A DNA stretch of 64,000 bases from Amaranthus tricolor (lineage: Eukaryota; Streptophyta; Magnoliopsida; Caryophyllales; Amaranthaceae): NCBI RefSeq assembly GCF_026212465.1, contig NC_080048.1, positions 20,358,660 to 20,422,659 on the forward strand, given 5' to 3'. The notes beneath the pieces were generated by a model. It did not search any database and was not told the DNA's origin. It was given only the letters and a program-made list of their open reading frames with translations. Below, in pieces: positions 38,874 through 51,800 of the stretch (the stretch's first letter is position 1; each line of letters opens with the position of its first letter). A program made the translations under genes and the position numbers.

Positions 38874-41405
38874 CTTAGCACGTAAAATTTAGCATATGAC
38901 TATTATTTTTCAATTCTAACCACTTCAACACAATAATATATGCCAAATAGTGATGTGTACCACGTTCGTACAAAACGAACTACTTTATGCACGAAAATCC
39001 AAAAAAAGCTTAAAAACTCATAAATTCGCAACTTAGGCACGTAATATTTAGCGTGTGACTATTATTTTCAATTCTAACCACTTCAGCACAATAGTATATA
39101 CCAAATAGTTTTGAATGCCAAGTTTCGTGCAAAACAAACAAAGTATGAGCTACTTTATGCACGAAAGTCCCAAAAAAAACCTTAAAAACCCATAAAGTTT
39201 GCAACTTAGCACGTAATATTTAGCATATGACTATTATTTTCAATTCTAACCACTTCAAACACAATAACATATACCAAATATTATTATGTGCCAAGTTTCG
39301 TGCAAAACAAACAAAGTTTGAGCTACTTTATGCGCGAAAGTCAAAAAAATGCTTAAAAAACCGAATTAAATCCCAACGTAGCTCGTAATTCTAGCATATC
39401 ACTATTGTTTTCAATTCTAACCACTTCAACACTATAATATATACCAAATAATGTTGTGTGCCAAGTTTCGTGCAAAACAAACCAAGTTTGAGCTACTTTA
39501 TGCACAAAAGTCCAAAAAAAGCTTAACAACCTATAAAATCGCAACTTTGCACGTATTTTCTAGCATATGACTATTATTTTTAATTCTAACCACTTCAGCC
39601 TAGTAATATATACAAAATAGTGTTGTTAGCCAAGTTTCGTGCAAAACAAACAAAGTTTGAGCTACTTTATGCACGAAAGTCCAACAAAAGCTTAAAAAAT
39701 CCATAAAATCGCAACTTAGCACGTAATACTTACGATATGACTCTTATTTTCCAATTCTAACCACTTCAACACAATAATATATACCAAATAGTGTTGTGTG
39801 CCAAGTTTCGTGCAAAACAAACAAAGTTTGAGCTACTTTATGCGCAAAAAGTCAAAAAAAATGCTTAAAAACCCAATAAATCCCAACTTAGCACGTAATT
39901 TCTAGCATATCACTATTGTTTTCAATTCTAACCACTTCAACACAATAATATATACCAATAGTGTTGTGTGCCAAGTTTCGTGCAAAACAAACCAAGTTTG
40001 AAGCTACTTTATGCACAAAAGTCCAAAAAAAGCTTAACAACCTATAAAATCGCAACTTTGCACGTATTTTCTAGCATATGACTATTATTTTTAATTCTAC
40101 TATCACCACTTCCAGCCTAGTAATATAATACAAAATAGTGTTGTTAGCCAAGTTTCGTGCAAAACAAACAAAGTTTGAGCTACTTTATGCACGAAAGTCC
40201 AACAAAAGCTTAAAAATCCATAAAATCGCAACTTAGCACGTAATACTTACGATATGACTCTTATTTTCAATTCTAACCACTTTCAACACAATAATATATA
40301 CCAAATAGTGTTGTGTGCCAAGTTTCGTGCAAAACAAACAAAGTTTGAGCTACTTTATGCGCAAAAGTCAAAAAAATGCTTAAAAACCCAATAAATCCCA
40401 ACTTAGCACGTAATTTCTAGCATATCACTATTGTTTTCAATTCTAACCACTTCAACACAATAATATATACCAAATAGTGTTGTGTGCTAAGTTTCGTGCA
40501 AAACAAACCAAGTTTGAGCTACTTTATGCAAAAAAGTCCAAAAAAAGCTTAATAACCTATAAAATCGCAACTTAGCACGTATTTTCTAGCATATGACTAT
40601 TATTTTCAATTCTAACCACTTCAAACACAATAATATATACAAAATAGTGTTGTGCGCCAAGTTTCGTGCAAAACAAACCAAGTTTGAGCTACTTTATGCA
40701 CGCAAGTCCAAAAAGAGCTTAAAAACACCCATAAAATCGCAACTTAGCACGTAATACTTACTATGATTTTAAATTCTAACCACTTCAACACAATAATATA
40801 TATCAACTAGTGTTAATGTGCCAAGTTTCGTGCAAAAAAAACCAAGTTTGAGCTACTTTATGCGCGAAAGTTCAAGAAATGCCTAAAAACCCATAAAATC
40901 GTATTTAGCACGTAATTTCTAGCATATGACTATTATTTTAAATTCAAACCACTTCAACACAATAATATATACCAAATAGTGTTGTACCAAGATTCGTTTA
41001 AAATAACCAATTTTACCTACTTTATGCACCGAAAATAAGAAAAACCTTAAAATCCATAAAATCGCAACTTAACACGTAATATCTACATATGACTATTATT
41101 TTCAATTCTAACCACTTCAACACAATAATATATACCAAATCGTGTTATGTGCCAAGTTTCGTGCAAAACAAACCAAGTTTGAGCTACTTTATGCGTGAAT
41201 GTCCAAAAACAGCTTGAAAACCCATAAAATCGCAACTTGGCACGTAATATTTAGCATATGACTATTATTTTCAATTCTAACCACTTCAACACCATAATAC
41301 ATACCAAATAGTATTGTGTTCCATGTTATGTGCAAAACAAACCAAGTTTGACCTACGTTATGCGCGAAAGTCCAAACAAAGCATAAAAAACCCGTAAAAT
41401 CGCAA
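38874..41405 (-). repeat. HOR copy 14, enlarged to 15 monomers
   Basis: 2532 bp. In + order L K J I H' G F/I H' G F E D C B A, so an I-H-G triplet is repeated around an F/I hybrid. Both H monomers are H', so the exchange was between similar copies. A small irregular insertion lies near 40099 (CTACTATCACCACTTCC). Confidence 0.85.
39887..40055 (-). repeat. Hybrid monomer F/I
   Basis: In + order it begins as F (CTAGCATATCACTATTG with CACAATAATATATACC) and ends as I (GCACAAAAGTCC, GCTTAACAACC). The length is 169 bp. Confidence 0.8.
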
Positions 41406-43417
41406 CTTAGCACGTAAAATTTAGCATATGACTATTATTTTCAATTCTAACCACTTCAACACAATAATATATGCCAAATAGTGATGTGTACCACGTTTCG
41501 TACAAACGAACTACTTTATGCACGAAAATCCAAAAAAAGCTTAAAACTCATAAATTCGCAACTTAGCACGTAATATTTAGCGTGTGACTATTATTTTCAA
41601 TTCTAACCACTTCAGCACAATAGTATATACCAAATAGTTTTGAATGCCAAGTTTCGTGCAAAACAAACAAAGTATGAGCTACTTTATGCACGAAAGTCCA
41701 AAAAAAACCTTAAAAACCCATAAAGTTGCAACTTAGCACGTAATATTTAGCATATGACTATTATTTTCAATTCTAACCACTTCAACACAATAACATATAC
41801 CAAATAGTGTTGTGTGCCAAGTTTCGTGCAAAACAAACAAAGTTTGAGCTACTTTATGCGCGAAAGTCAAAAAAATGCTTAAAAACCCAATAAATCCCAA
41901 CTTAGCACGTAATTTCTAGCATATAACTATTGTTTTCAATTCTAACCACTTCAACACAATAATATATACCAAATAGTGTTGTGTGCCAAGGTTTCGTGCA
42001 AAACAAACCAAGTTTGAGCTACTTTATGCACAAAAGTCCAAAAAAAAAGCTTAAACAACCTATAAAATCGCAACTTTGCACGTATTTTCTAGCATATGAC
42101 TATTATTTTTAATTCTAACCACTTCAGCCTAGTAATATATACAAAATAGTGTTGTTAGCCAAGTTTCGTGCAAAACAAACAAAGTTTGAGCTACTTTATG
42201 CACGAAAGTCCAACAAAAGCTTAAAAATCCATAAAATCGCAACTTAGCACGTAATACTTACGATATGATCTCTTATTTTCAATTCTAACCACTTCAACAC
42301 AATAATATATACCAAATAGTGTTGTGTGCCAAGTTTCGTGCAAAACAAACAAAGTTTGAGCTACTTTATGCGCAAAAGTCAAAAAAATGCTTAAAAACCC
42401 AATAAATCCCAACTTAGCACGTAATTTCTAGCATATCACTATTGTTTTCAATTCTAACCACTTCAACACAATAATATATACCAACATAGTGTTGTGTGCT
42501 AAGTTTCGTGCAAAACAAACCAAGTTTGAGCTACTTTATGCAAAAAAGTCCAAAAAAAGCTTAATAACCTATAAAATCGCAACTTAGCACGTATTTTCTA
42601 GCATATGACTATTATTTTCAATTCTAACCACTTCAACACAATAATATATACAAAATAGTGTTGTGCGCCAAGTTTCCGTGCAAAACAAACAACTTTGAGC
42701 TACTTTATGCACGCAAGTCCAAAAAGAGCTTAAAAAACCCATAAAATCGCAACTTAGCACGTAATACTTACTATGATTTTAAATTCTAACCACTTCAACA
42801 CAATAATATATATCAACTAGTGTTAATGTGCCAAGTTTCGTGCAAAAAAAACCAAGTTTGAGCTACTTTATGCGCGAAAGTTCAAGAAATGCCTAAAAAC
42901 CCATAAAATCGTAATTTAGCACGTAATTTCTAGCATATGACTATTATTTTAAATTCAAACCACTTCAACACAATAATATAACCAAATAGTGTTGTACCAA
43001 GATTCGTTTAAAATAAACCAATTTTTACCTACTTTATGCACGAAAATAAGAGAAAACCTTAAAATCCATAAAATCGCAACTTAACACGTAATATCTACCA
43101 TATGACTATTATTTTCAATTCTAACCACTTCAACACAATAATATATACCAAATCGTGTTATGTGCCAAGTTTCGTGCAAAACAAACCAAGTTTGAGCTAC
43201 TTTATGCGTGAATGTCCAAAAAACAGCTTGAAAACCCATAAAATCGCAACTTGGCACGTAATATTTAGCATATGACTATTATTTTCAATTCCTAACCACT
43301 TCAACACCATAATACATACCAAATAGTGTTGTGTTCCATGTTATGTGCAAAACAAACCAAGTTTGACCTACTATGCGCGAAAGTCCAAACAAAGCATAAA
43401 AACCCGTAAAATCGCAA
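41406..43417 (-). repeat. HOR copy 15, 12 monomers, J altered
   Basis: 2012 bp, subtype A3, D variant X, H' form. The J monomer at 41732-41900 has G-like sequence (AATAGTGTTGTGTGCC, CCCAATAAATCCCAACTTAG) where J normally has AATATTATTATGTGCC and CCGAATAAATCCCAACGTAG. Confidence 0.88.
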
Positions 43418-45433
43418 ACTTAGCACGTAAAATTTAGCATATGACTATTATTTTCAATTCTAACCACTTCAACACAATAATATATGCCAAATAGTGATGT
43501 GTACCACGTTTCGTACAAAACGAACTACTTTATGCACGAAAATCCAAAAAAAGCTTAAAAAACTCATAAATTCGCAACTTAGCACGTAATATTTAGCGTG
43601 TGACTATATTTTCAATTCTAACCACTTCAGCACAATAGTATATACCAAATAGTTTTGAATGCCAAGTTTCGTGCAAAACAAACAAAGTATGAGCTACTTT
43701 ATGCACGAAAGTCCAAAAAAAAAACCTTAAAAAACCCATAAAGTTGCAACTTAGTACGTAATATTTAGCATATGACTATTATTTTCAATTCTAACCACTT
43801 CAACACAATAACATATACCAAATAGTGTTGTGTGCCAAGTTTCCGTGCCAAAACAAACAAAGTTTGAGCTACTTTATGCGCGAAAGTCAAAAAAATGCTT
43901 AAAAACCCAATAAATCCCATCTTAGCACGTAATTTCTAGCATATCACTATTGTTTTCAATTCTAACCACTTCAACACAATAATATATACCAAATAGTGTT
44001 GTGTTGCCAAGTTTCGTGCAAAACAAACCAAGTTTGAGCTACTTTATGCACAAAAGTCCAAAAAAGCTTAACAACCTATAAATTCGCAACTTTGCACGTA
44101 TTTCTAGCATATGACTATTATTTTTAATTCTAACCACTTCAGCCTAGTAATATATACAAAATAGTGTTGTTAGCCAAGTTTCGTGCAAAACAAACAAAGT
44201 TTGAGCTACTTTATGCACGAAAGTCCAACAAAGCTTAAAAATCCATAAAATCGCAACTTAGCACATAATACTTACGATATGACTCTTATTTTCAATTCTA
44301 AGCACTTCAACACAATAATATATACCAAATAGTGTTGTGTGCCAAGTTTCGTGCAAAACAAACCAAAGTTTGAGCTACTTTATGCGCAAAAGTCAAAAAA
44401 ATGCTTAAAAAACCCAATAAATCCCGACTTAGCACGTAATTTCTAGCATATCACTATTGTTTTCAATTCTAACCACTTCAACACAATAATATATTCCAAA
44501 TAGTGTTTGTGTGCTAAGTTTCGTGCAAAACAACCAAGTTTGAGCTACTTTATGCAAAAAAGTCCAAAAAAAAGCTTAATAACCTATAAAATCGCAACTT
44601 AGCACGTATTTTCTAGCATATGAACTATTATTTTCAATTCTAACCACTTCAACACAATAATATATACAAAATAGTGTTGTGCGCCAAGTTTCGTGCAAAA
44701 CAAACCAAGTTTGAGCTACTTTATGCACGCAAGTCCAAAAAGAGCTTAAAAACCCATAAAATCGCAACTTAGCACGTAATACTTACTATGATTTTAAATT
44801 CTAACCACTTCAACACAATATATATATCAACTAGTGTTATGTGCCAAGTTTCGTGCAAAAAAAAACCAAGTTTGAGTTACTTTATGCGCGAAAGTTCAAG
44901 AAATGCCTAAAAAACCCATAAAATCGTAATTTAGCACGTAATTTCTAGCATATGACTATTATTTTAAATTCAAACCACTTCAACACAATAATATATACAA
45001 AATAGTGGTTGTACCAAGATTCGTTTAAAATAAACCAATTTTTACCTACTTTATGCACGAAAATAAGAAAAACCTTAAAACCCATAAAATCGCAACTTAA
45101 CACGTAATATCTACCATATGACTATTATTTTCAATTCTAACCACTTCAAACACAATAATATATACCAAATCGTGTTATGTGCCAAGTTTCGTGCAAAACA
45201 AACCAAGTTTGAGCTACTTTATGCGTGAATGTCCAAAAACAGCTTGAAAACCCATAAAATCGCAACTTGGCACGTAATATTTAGCATATGACTATTATTT
45301 TCAATTCTAACCACTTCAACACCATAATACATACCAAATAGGGTTGTGTTCCATGTTATGTGCAAAACAAACCAAGTTTGACCTACGTTATGCGCCAAAG
45401 TCCAAACAAAGCATAAAAACCCGTAAATCGCAA
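43418..45433 (-). repeat. HOR copy 16, 12 monomers, J altered
   Basis: 2016 bp, subtype A3, D variant X, H' form. The J monomer at 43750-43920 carries the same G-like replacement as copy 15. Single-base indels are frequent. Confidence 0.88.
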
Positions 45434-46400
45434 CTTAGCACGTAAAATTTAGCATATGACTATTATTTTCAATTCTAACCACTTCAACACAATAATATAT
45501 GCCAAATAGTGATGTGTACCACGTTTCGTACAAAACGAACTACTTTATGCACGAAAATCCAAAAAAAGCTTAAAACTCATAAATTCGCAACTTAGCACGT
45601 AATATTTAGCGTGTGACTATTATTTCAATTCTATAACCACTTCAGCACAATAGTATATACCAAATAGTTTTGAAATGCCAAGTTTCGTGCAAAACAAACA
45701 AAGTATGAGCTACTTTATGCACGAAAGTCCAAAAAAACCTTAAAACCCATAAAGTTGCAACTTAGCACGTAATATTTAGCATATGACTATTATTTTTCAA
45801 TTCTAACCACTTCACAACACAATAACATATACCAAATATTATTATGTGCCAAGTTTCGTGCAAAACAAACAAAAGTTTGAGCTACTTTATGCGCGAAAGT
45901 CAAAAAATGCTTAAAAACCGAATAAATCCCAACGTAGCTCGTAATTTCTAGCATATCACTATTGTTTTCAATTCTAACCACTTCAACACTATAATATATA
46001 CCAAATAGTGTTGTGTGCCAAGTTTCATGCAAAACAAACCAAGTTTGAGCTACTTTATGCACAAAAGTCCAAAAAAAGCTTAACAACTTATAAAATCGCA
46101 ACTTTGCACGTATTTTCTAGCATATGACTATTATTTTTAATTCTAACCACTTCAGCCTAGTAATATATACAAAATAGTGTTGTTAGCCAAGTTTCGTGCA
46201 AAACAAACAAAGTTTGAGCTACTTTATGCACGAAAGTCCAACAAAAGCCTTAAAAATCCATAAAATCGCAACTTAGCACGTATACTTACGATATGACCTC
46301 TTATTTTCAATTCTAACCACTTCAACACAATAATATATACCAAATAGTGTTGTGTGCCAAGTTTCGTGCAAAACAAACAAAGTTTGAGCTACTTTATGCG
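45434..46400 (-). repeat. Partial HOR copy (L K J I H' G)
   Basis: Six monomers in + order, cut by the gap inside G. J here is the normal form (AATATTATTATGTGCC, CCGAATAAATCCC), unlike copies 15 and 16. Confidence 0.88.
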
Positions 46401-46500
46401 NNNNNNNNNNNNNNNNNNNNNNNNNNNNNNNNNNNNNNNNNNNNNNNNNNNNNNNNNNNNNNNNNNNNNNNNNNNNNNNNNNNNNNNNNNNNNNNNNNNN
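46401..46500. other. Assembly gap (100 N)
   Basis: Exactly 100 N. Family 1 monomers lie on the left and family 2 monomers on the right, so the true junction between the families is not seen. Confidence 0.99.
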
Positions 46501-46768
46501 AATAGAGTTGTGTGCCAAGTGTCGTGCAAAACAAACCAAGTTTGAGCTACTTTATGCGCGAAAGTGACAAAAAAATCTCAAAAACCCATAAATTCGAAAC
46601 TTAGCACGTAATTTCTAGCATATGACTATGATTTTAAATTATAACCACTTCAACTAAATAATATATACCAAATACTGTTGTGTGTCAAGTTTCGTGCAAA
46701 ACAAATCAAGTTTGAGCTAATTTATGCGCGAAAGTGCCAAAAAAGCTTAAAAACCCATAAAATTACAA

Positions 46769-46938
46769 CTTTGCACGTAATTTCTAGCATATGACTATGA
46801 TTATATATTATAACCACTTCAACACAATAATCTATACCAAATAGTGTTGTGTGCCAAGTTTCGTGCAAAACAATCCAAGTTTGAGCTACTTTATGCGCGA
46901 AAGTGCCAAAAACGCTTAAAAACCCCTTAAAATAGCAA
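46769..46938 (-). repeat. Hybrid family 2 monomer (b- or a-like start, c end)
   Basis: In + order it begins GATTATATATTATAACCAC, resembling b and a, and then continues as c (AATAATCTATACC, GCTTAAAAACCCCTT, AATAGCAACTTAACACG). Confidence 0.6.
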
Positions 46939-47444
46939 CTTAACACGTAATTTCTAGCATATGAGTATGATTTTCAATTCTATCCACTTCAACACAATAA
47001 TATATGCCAAATAGAGTTGTGTGCCAAGTGTGGTGCAAATCAAACCAAGTTTGAGCTACTTTATGCGCGAAAGTGACAAAAAATCTCAAAAACCCATAAA
47101 TTCGAAACTTAGCACGTAATTTCTAGCATATGACTATGATTTTAAATTCTAACCACTTCAACTCAATATTATATACCAAATAGTGTTGTGTGTCAAGTTT
47201 CGTGCAAAACAAACCAAGTTTGAGCTAATTTATGCGCGAAAGTGCCAAAAAACCTTAAAAACCCATAAAATTACAACTTTGCATGTAAATTTTAGCATAT
47301 GACTATAATTTTCAATTCTAACCACTTCAATACAATAATATACACCAATAGTCTTGTGTGCCAAGTTTTGCGTAAAACAAACCATGTTTGAGCAACTTTA
47401 TCCGCGAAAGTGCCAAAAAATCTTAAAAACCCATAAAGTCGAAA

Positions 47445-47614
47445 CTTAGCACGTAATTTCTAGCATATGACTATGATTTAAAATTATAACCACTTTAACA
47501 CAATAATATTTACCAAATAGTGTTGTGTGTCAAGTTTCGTGCAAAACAAACCAAGTTTGAGCTACTTTATGCGCGAAAGTGCCAAAAACGCTTAAAAACC
47601 CCTTAAAATAGCAA
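47445..47614 (-). repeat. Hybrid family 2 monomer a/c
   Basis: In + order it begins as a (AAAATTATAACCAC, GTTGTGTGTCAAG) and ends as c (CCAAAAACGCTTAAAAACCC, AATAGCAACTTAACACG). It is flanked by b-like and d monomers. Confidence 0.65.
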
Positions 47615-48152
47615 CTTAACACGTAATTTCTAGCATATGAGTATGATTTTCAATTCTAACTACTTCAACACAATAATATATTCCAAATAGAGTTGTGTGC
47701 CAAGTGTGGTGCAAAACAAACCAAGTTTGAGATACTTGATGCGCAAAAGTGACAAAAAATCTCAAAAACCCATAAATTCGAAACTTACAACGTAATTTCT
47801 AGCATATGACTATGATTTTAAATTATAACCACTTCAACTCAATAATATATACCAAATATTGTTGTGTGTCAAGTTTCGTGCAAAGCAAACCAAGTTTGAG
47901 CTTATTTATGCGCGAAAGTGCCAAAAAAAGCTTAAAAACCCATAAAATTACAACTTTGCACGTAATTTCTAGCATATAACTATGATTATCAATTCTAACC
48001 ACTTCAACACAATAATATATACCAAATAGTGTTGCGTGCCAAGTTTCGTGTAAAACAAACCATGTTTAAGTTACTTTACGAGCGAAAGTGCCAAAAAATC
48101 TTTAAAACCCTTAAAATTGCAATTTAGCACATAATTTCTAGCACATGACTAT

Positions 48153-48830
48153 GAAGTTCAATTCTCGCCACTTTAACACAATAATCTATACCAAATAGTT
48201 TTGTGTGCCAAGTTTCATGCAAAACAAACCAAGTTTGAGCTACTTTATGCGCGAAAGTGCCAAAAACGCTTAAAAACCCCTTAAAATAGCAACTTAACAC
48301 GTAATTTCTAGCATATGAGTATGATTTTTAATTCTAACTACTTCAACACAATAATATATGCCAAATAGGGTAGTGTGCCAAGTGTCGTGCCAAACAAACC
48401 AAGTTTGAGCTACTTTATGCGCAAAAGTGACAAAAAATCTCAAAAACCCATAAATTCGAAACTTAGCACGTAATTTCTAGCATATGACTATGATTTTAAA
48501 TTATAACCACTTCAACTCAATAATATATACCAAATAGTGTTGTGTGTCAAGTTTCGTGCAAAACAAACCAAGTTTGAGCTAATTTATGCGCGAAAGTGCC
48601 AAAAAAGCTTAAAAACCCATAAAATTACAACTTTGCACGTGATTTCGAGCATATGACTATGATTATCAATTCTAACTACTTCAACATCATAATATAAACC
48701 AAATAGTGTTGCGTGCCAAGTTTCGTGTAAAACAAACCATGTTTGAGTTATTTTACGAGCGAAAGTGCCAAAAAAATCTTTAAAACCCATAAAATCGCAA
48801 TTTAGCACATAATTTCTATCACATGACTAT
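48153..48830 (-). repeat. First regular tetramer
   Basis: A 678-bp c-d-a-b unit in + order. Its d monomer has the GGGTAGTGTGCC variant, also seen in the P0 units near 49025 and 52265. Confidence 0.82.
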
Positions 48831-51800
48831 GAAGTTCAATTCTCGCCACTTTAACACAATAATCTATACCAAATAGTGTTGTGTGCCAAGTTTCGTGCAA
48901 AACAAACCAAGTTAAAGCTACTTTATGCGCGAAAGTGCCAAAAACACTTAAAAACCCCTTAAAATAGAAACTTAACACGTAATTTCAAGCATATGAGTAT
49001 GATTTTAATTCTAACTACTTCAACACAATAATATATTCCAATAGGGTAGTGTGCCAAGTGTCGTGCCAAACAAACCAAGTTTGAGCTACTTTATGCGCAA
49101 AAGTGACAAAAAATCTCAAAAACCCATAAATTCGAAACTTAGCACGTAATTTCTAGCATATGACTATGATTTTAAATTATAACCACTTCAACTCAATAAT
49201 ATATACCAAATAGTGTTGTGTGTCAAGTTTCGTGCAAAACAAACCAAGTTTGAGCTAATTTATGCGCGAAAGTGCCAAAAAAAGCTTAAAAAACCCATAA
49301 AATTACAACTTTGCACGTGATTTCGAGCATATGACTATGATTATCAATTCTAACTACTTCAACATAATAATATAACCAAATAGTGTTGCCGTGCCAAGTT
49401 TCGTGTAAAACAAACCATGTTTGAGTTATTTTACGAGCGAAAGTGCCAAAAAATCTTTAAAACCCATAAAATCGCAATTTAGCACATAATTTCTATCACA
49501 TGACTATGAAGTTCAATTCTCGCCACTTTAACACAATAATCTATACCAAATAGTGTTGTGTGCCATGTTTCGTGCAAAACAAACCAAGTTTAAAGCTACT
49601 TTATGCGCGAAAGTGCCAAAAACACTTAAAAACCCCTTAAAATAGAAACTTAACACGTAATTTCTAGCATAAGAGTATGATTTTCAATTCTAACCACTTC
49701 AACACAATAATATATGTCAAATAGAGTTTTGTGCCAAGTGTCGTGCAAAACAAACCAAGTTTGAGCTACTTTATGCGCGAAAGTGACAAAAAATCTCAAA
49801 AACCCATAAATTCGAAACGTAGCACGTAATTTCTAGCATATGACTATGATTTTAAATTATAACCACTTCAACTCAATAATATATACCAAACAGTGTTGTG
49901 TGTCAAGTTTCGTGCAAAAACAAACCAAGTTTGAGCTAACTTATGCGCGAAAGTGCCAAAAAAGCTTAAAAACCCATAAAATTAAAACTTTGCACGTAAT
50001 TTCTAGCATATGACTATGATTATCAATTCTAACCACTTCAAAATAATAATATAAACAAAATAGTGTTGCGTGCCAAGTTTCGTGTAAAACAAACCATATT
50101 TGAGTTATTTTACGAGCGAAAATGCCAAAAATCTTTTAAAACCCATAAAATCGCAATTTTGCACATAATTTCTAGCACATTACTATGAAGTTCAATTCTC
50201 GCCACTTTAACACAATAATCTATACCAAATAGTGTTGTGTGCCAAGTTTCGTGCAAAACACAACCAAGTTTGAGCTACTTTATGCGCGAAAGTGCGAAAA
50301 ACGCTTAAAAACCACTTAAAATAGCAACTTAGCACGTAATTTCTAGCATATGAGTATGATTTTCAATTCTAACCACTTCAACACAATAATAAATGCCAAA
50401 TAGAGTTGTGTGCCAAGTGTCGTGCAAAACAAACCAAATTTGAGCTACTTTATGCGCGAAAGTGACAAAAAATCTCAAAAACCCATAAATTCGAAACGTA
50501 GCACGTAATTTCTAGCATATGACTATGATTTTAAATTATAACCACTTCAACTCAATAATATATACCAAATAGTGTTGTGTGTCAAGTTTCGTGCAAAACA
50601 AACCAACTTTGAGCTAATTTATGCGCGAAAGTGCCAAAAAAAGCTTTAAAAACCCATAAAATTACAACTTTGCACGTAATTTCTAGCATATGACTATGAT
50701 TATCAATTCTAACCACTTAACATAATAATACAAACCAAATAGTGTTGCGTGCCAAGTTTCGTGTAAAACAAACCATGTTTGAGTTATTTTACGAGCGAAA
50801 GTGCCAAAAAATCTTTAAAAACCATAAAATTGCAATTTAGCACATAATTTCTAGCACATGACTATGAAGTTCAATTCTCGCCACTTTAACACAATAATCT
50901 ATACCAAATAGTGTTGTGTGCCAAGTTTCGTGCAAAACAAACCAAGGTTAAAGCTACTTTATGCGCGAAAGTGCCAAAAACGCTTAAAAACCCCTTAAAA
51001 TAGCAACTTAACACGTAATTTCTAGCATACGAGTATGATTTTCAATTCTAACCACTTCAACACAATAATATATGTCAAATAGAGTTGTGTGCCAAGTGTC
51101 GTGCAAAACAAACCAAGTTTGAGCTACTTTATGCGCGAAAGTGACAAAAAATCAAAAACCCCATAAATTCGAAACTTAGCACGTAATTTCTAGCATATGA
51201 CAATGATTTAAATTATAACCACTTCAACTCAATAATATATACCAAATAGTGTTGTGCGGTCAAGTTTCGTGCAAAACAAACCAAGTTTGAGCTAATTTAT
51301 GCGCGAAAGTGCCAAAAAAGCTTAAAAACCCATAAAATTACAACTTTGCACGTAATTTCTAGCATATGACTATGATTATCAATTCTAACCACTTCAACAT
51401 AATAATATAAACCAAATAGTGTTGCGTGCCAAGTTTCGTGTAAAACAAACCATGTTTGAGTTATTTTACGAGCGAAAGTGCCAAAAAATCTTTAAAACCC
51501 ATAAAATTGCAATTTAGCACATAATTTCTAGCACATGATTATGAAGTTCAATTCTCGCCACTTTAACACAATAATCTATACCAAAATAGTGTTGGTGCCA
51601 AGTTTCGTGCATAACACAACCAAGTTTGAGCTACTTTATGCGCGAAAGTGCGAAAAAACGCTTAAAAACCCCTTAAAATAGCAACTTTGCAAGTAATTTC
51701 TAGCATAAGAGTATGATTTTCAATTCTAACCACTTCAACACAATAATATATGTCAAATAGAGTTTTGTGCCAAGTGTCGTGCAAAACAAACCAAGTTTCA

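Larger units (their letters stand above)
10701..46400 (-). repeat. Family 1 satellite array, reverse arm
   Basis: These are the same A to L monomer types as in 1-10600, reverse-complemented. The A-monomer landmark AAACAAAGCATAAAAA recurs with its AGCAT at 11671, 13684, 15702, 17718, 19734, 21747, 23756, 25772, 27781, 29796, 31811, 34144, 36498, 38849, 41380, 43393 and 45410. Ten steps are 2009-2018 bp, then 2333, 2354, 2351 and 2531, then 2013 and 2017. Arm-specific differences from the forward arm include GTGGTTTGAATTT in C (forward arm GTGGTTAGAATTT) and CATGGAACACAACAC in A (forward arm CATGGAGCACAACAC). No foreign insertion is visible. Confidence 0.95.
46501..48152 (-). repeat. Irregular edge of the family 2 array
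   Basis: Monomers here do not follow the strict a-b-c-d order. In + order they read d, a, a hybrid with a c-like end, d, a, b-like, an a/c hybrid, d, a, b. Some are more diverged than those further right, for example CCATGTTTGAGCAACTTTATCC near 47384. The edge is next to the gap and may be older or less homogenised. Confidence 0.75.

Noticed and set aside
46273..46545. ORFs running through the second gap on both strands
   Set aside because: They consist of N plus satellite sequence.
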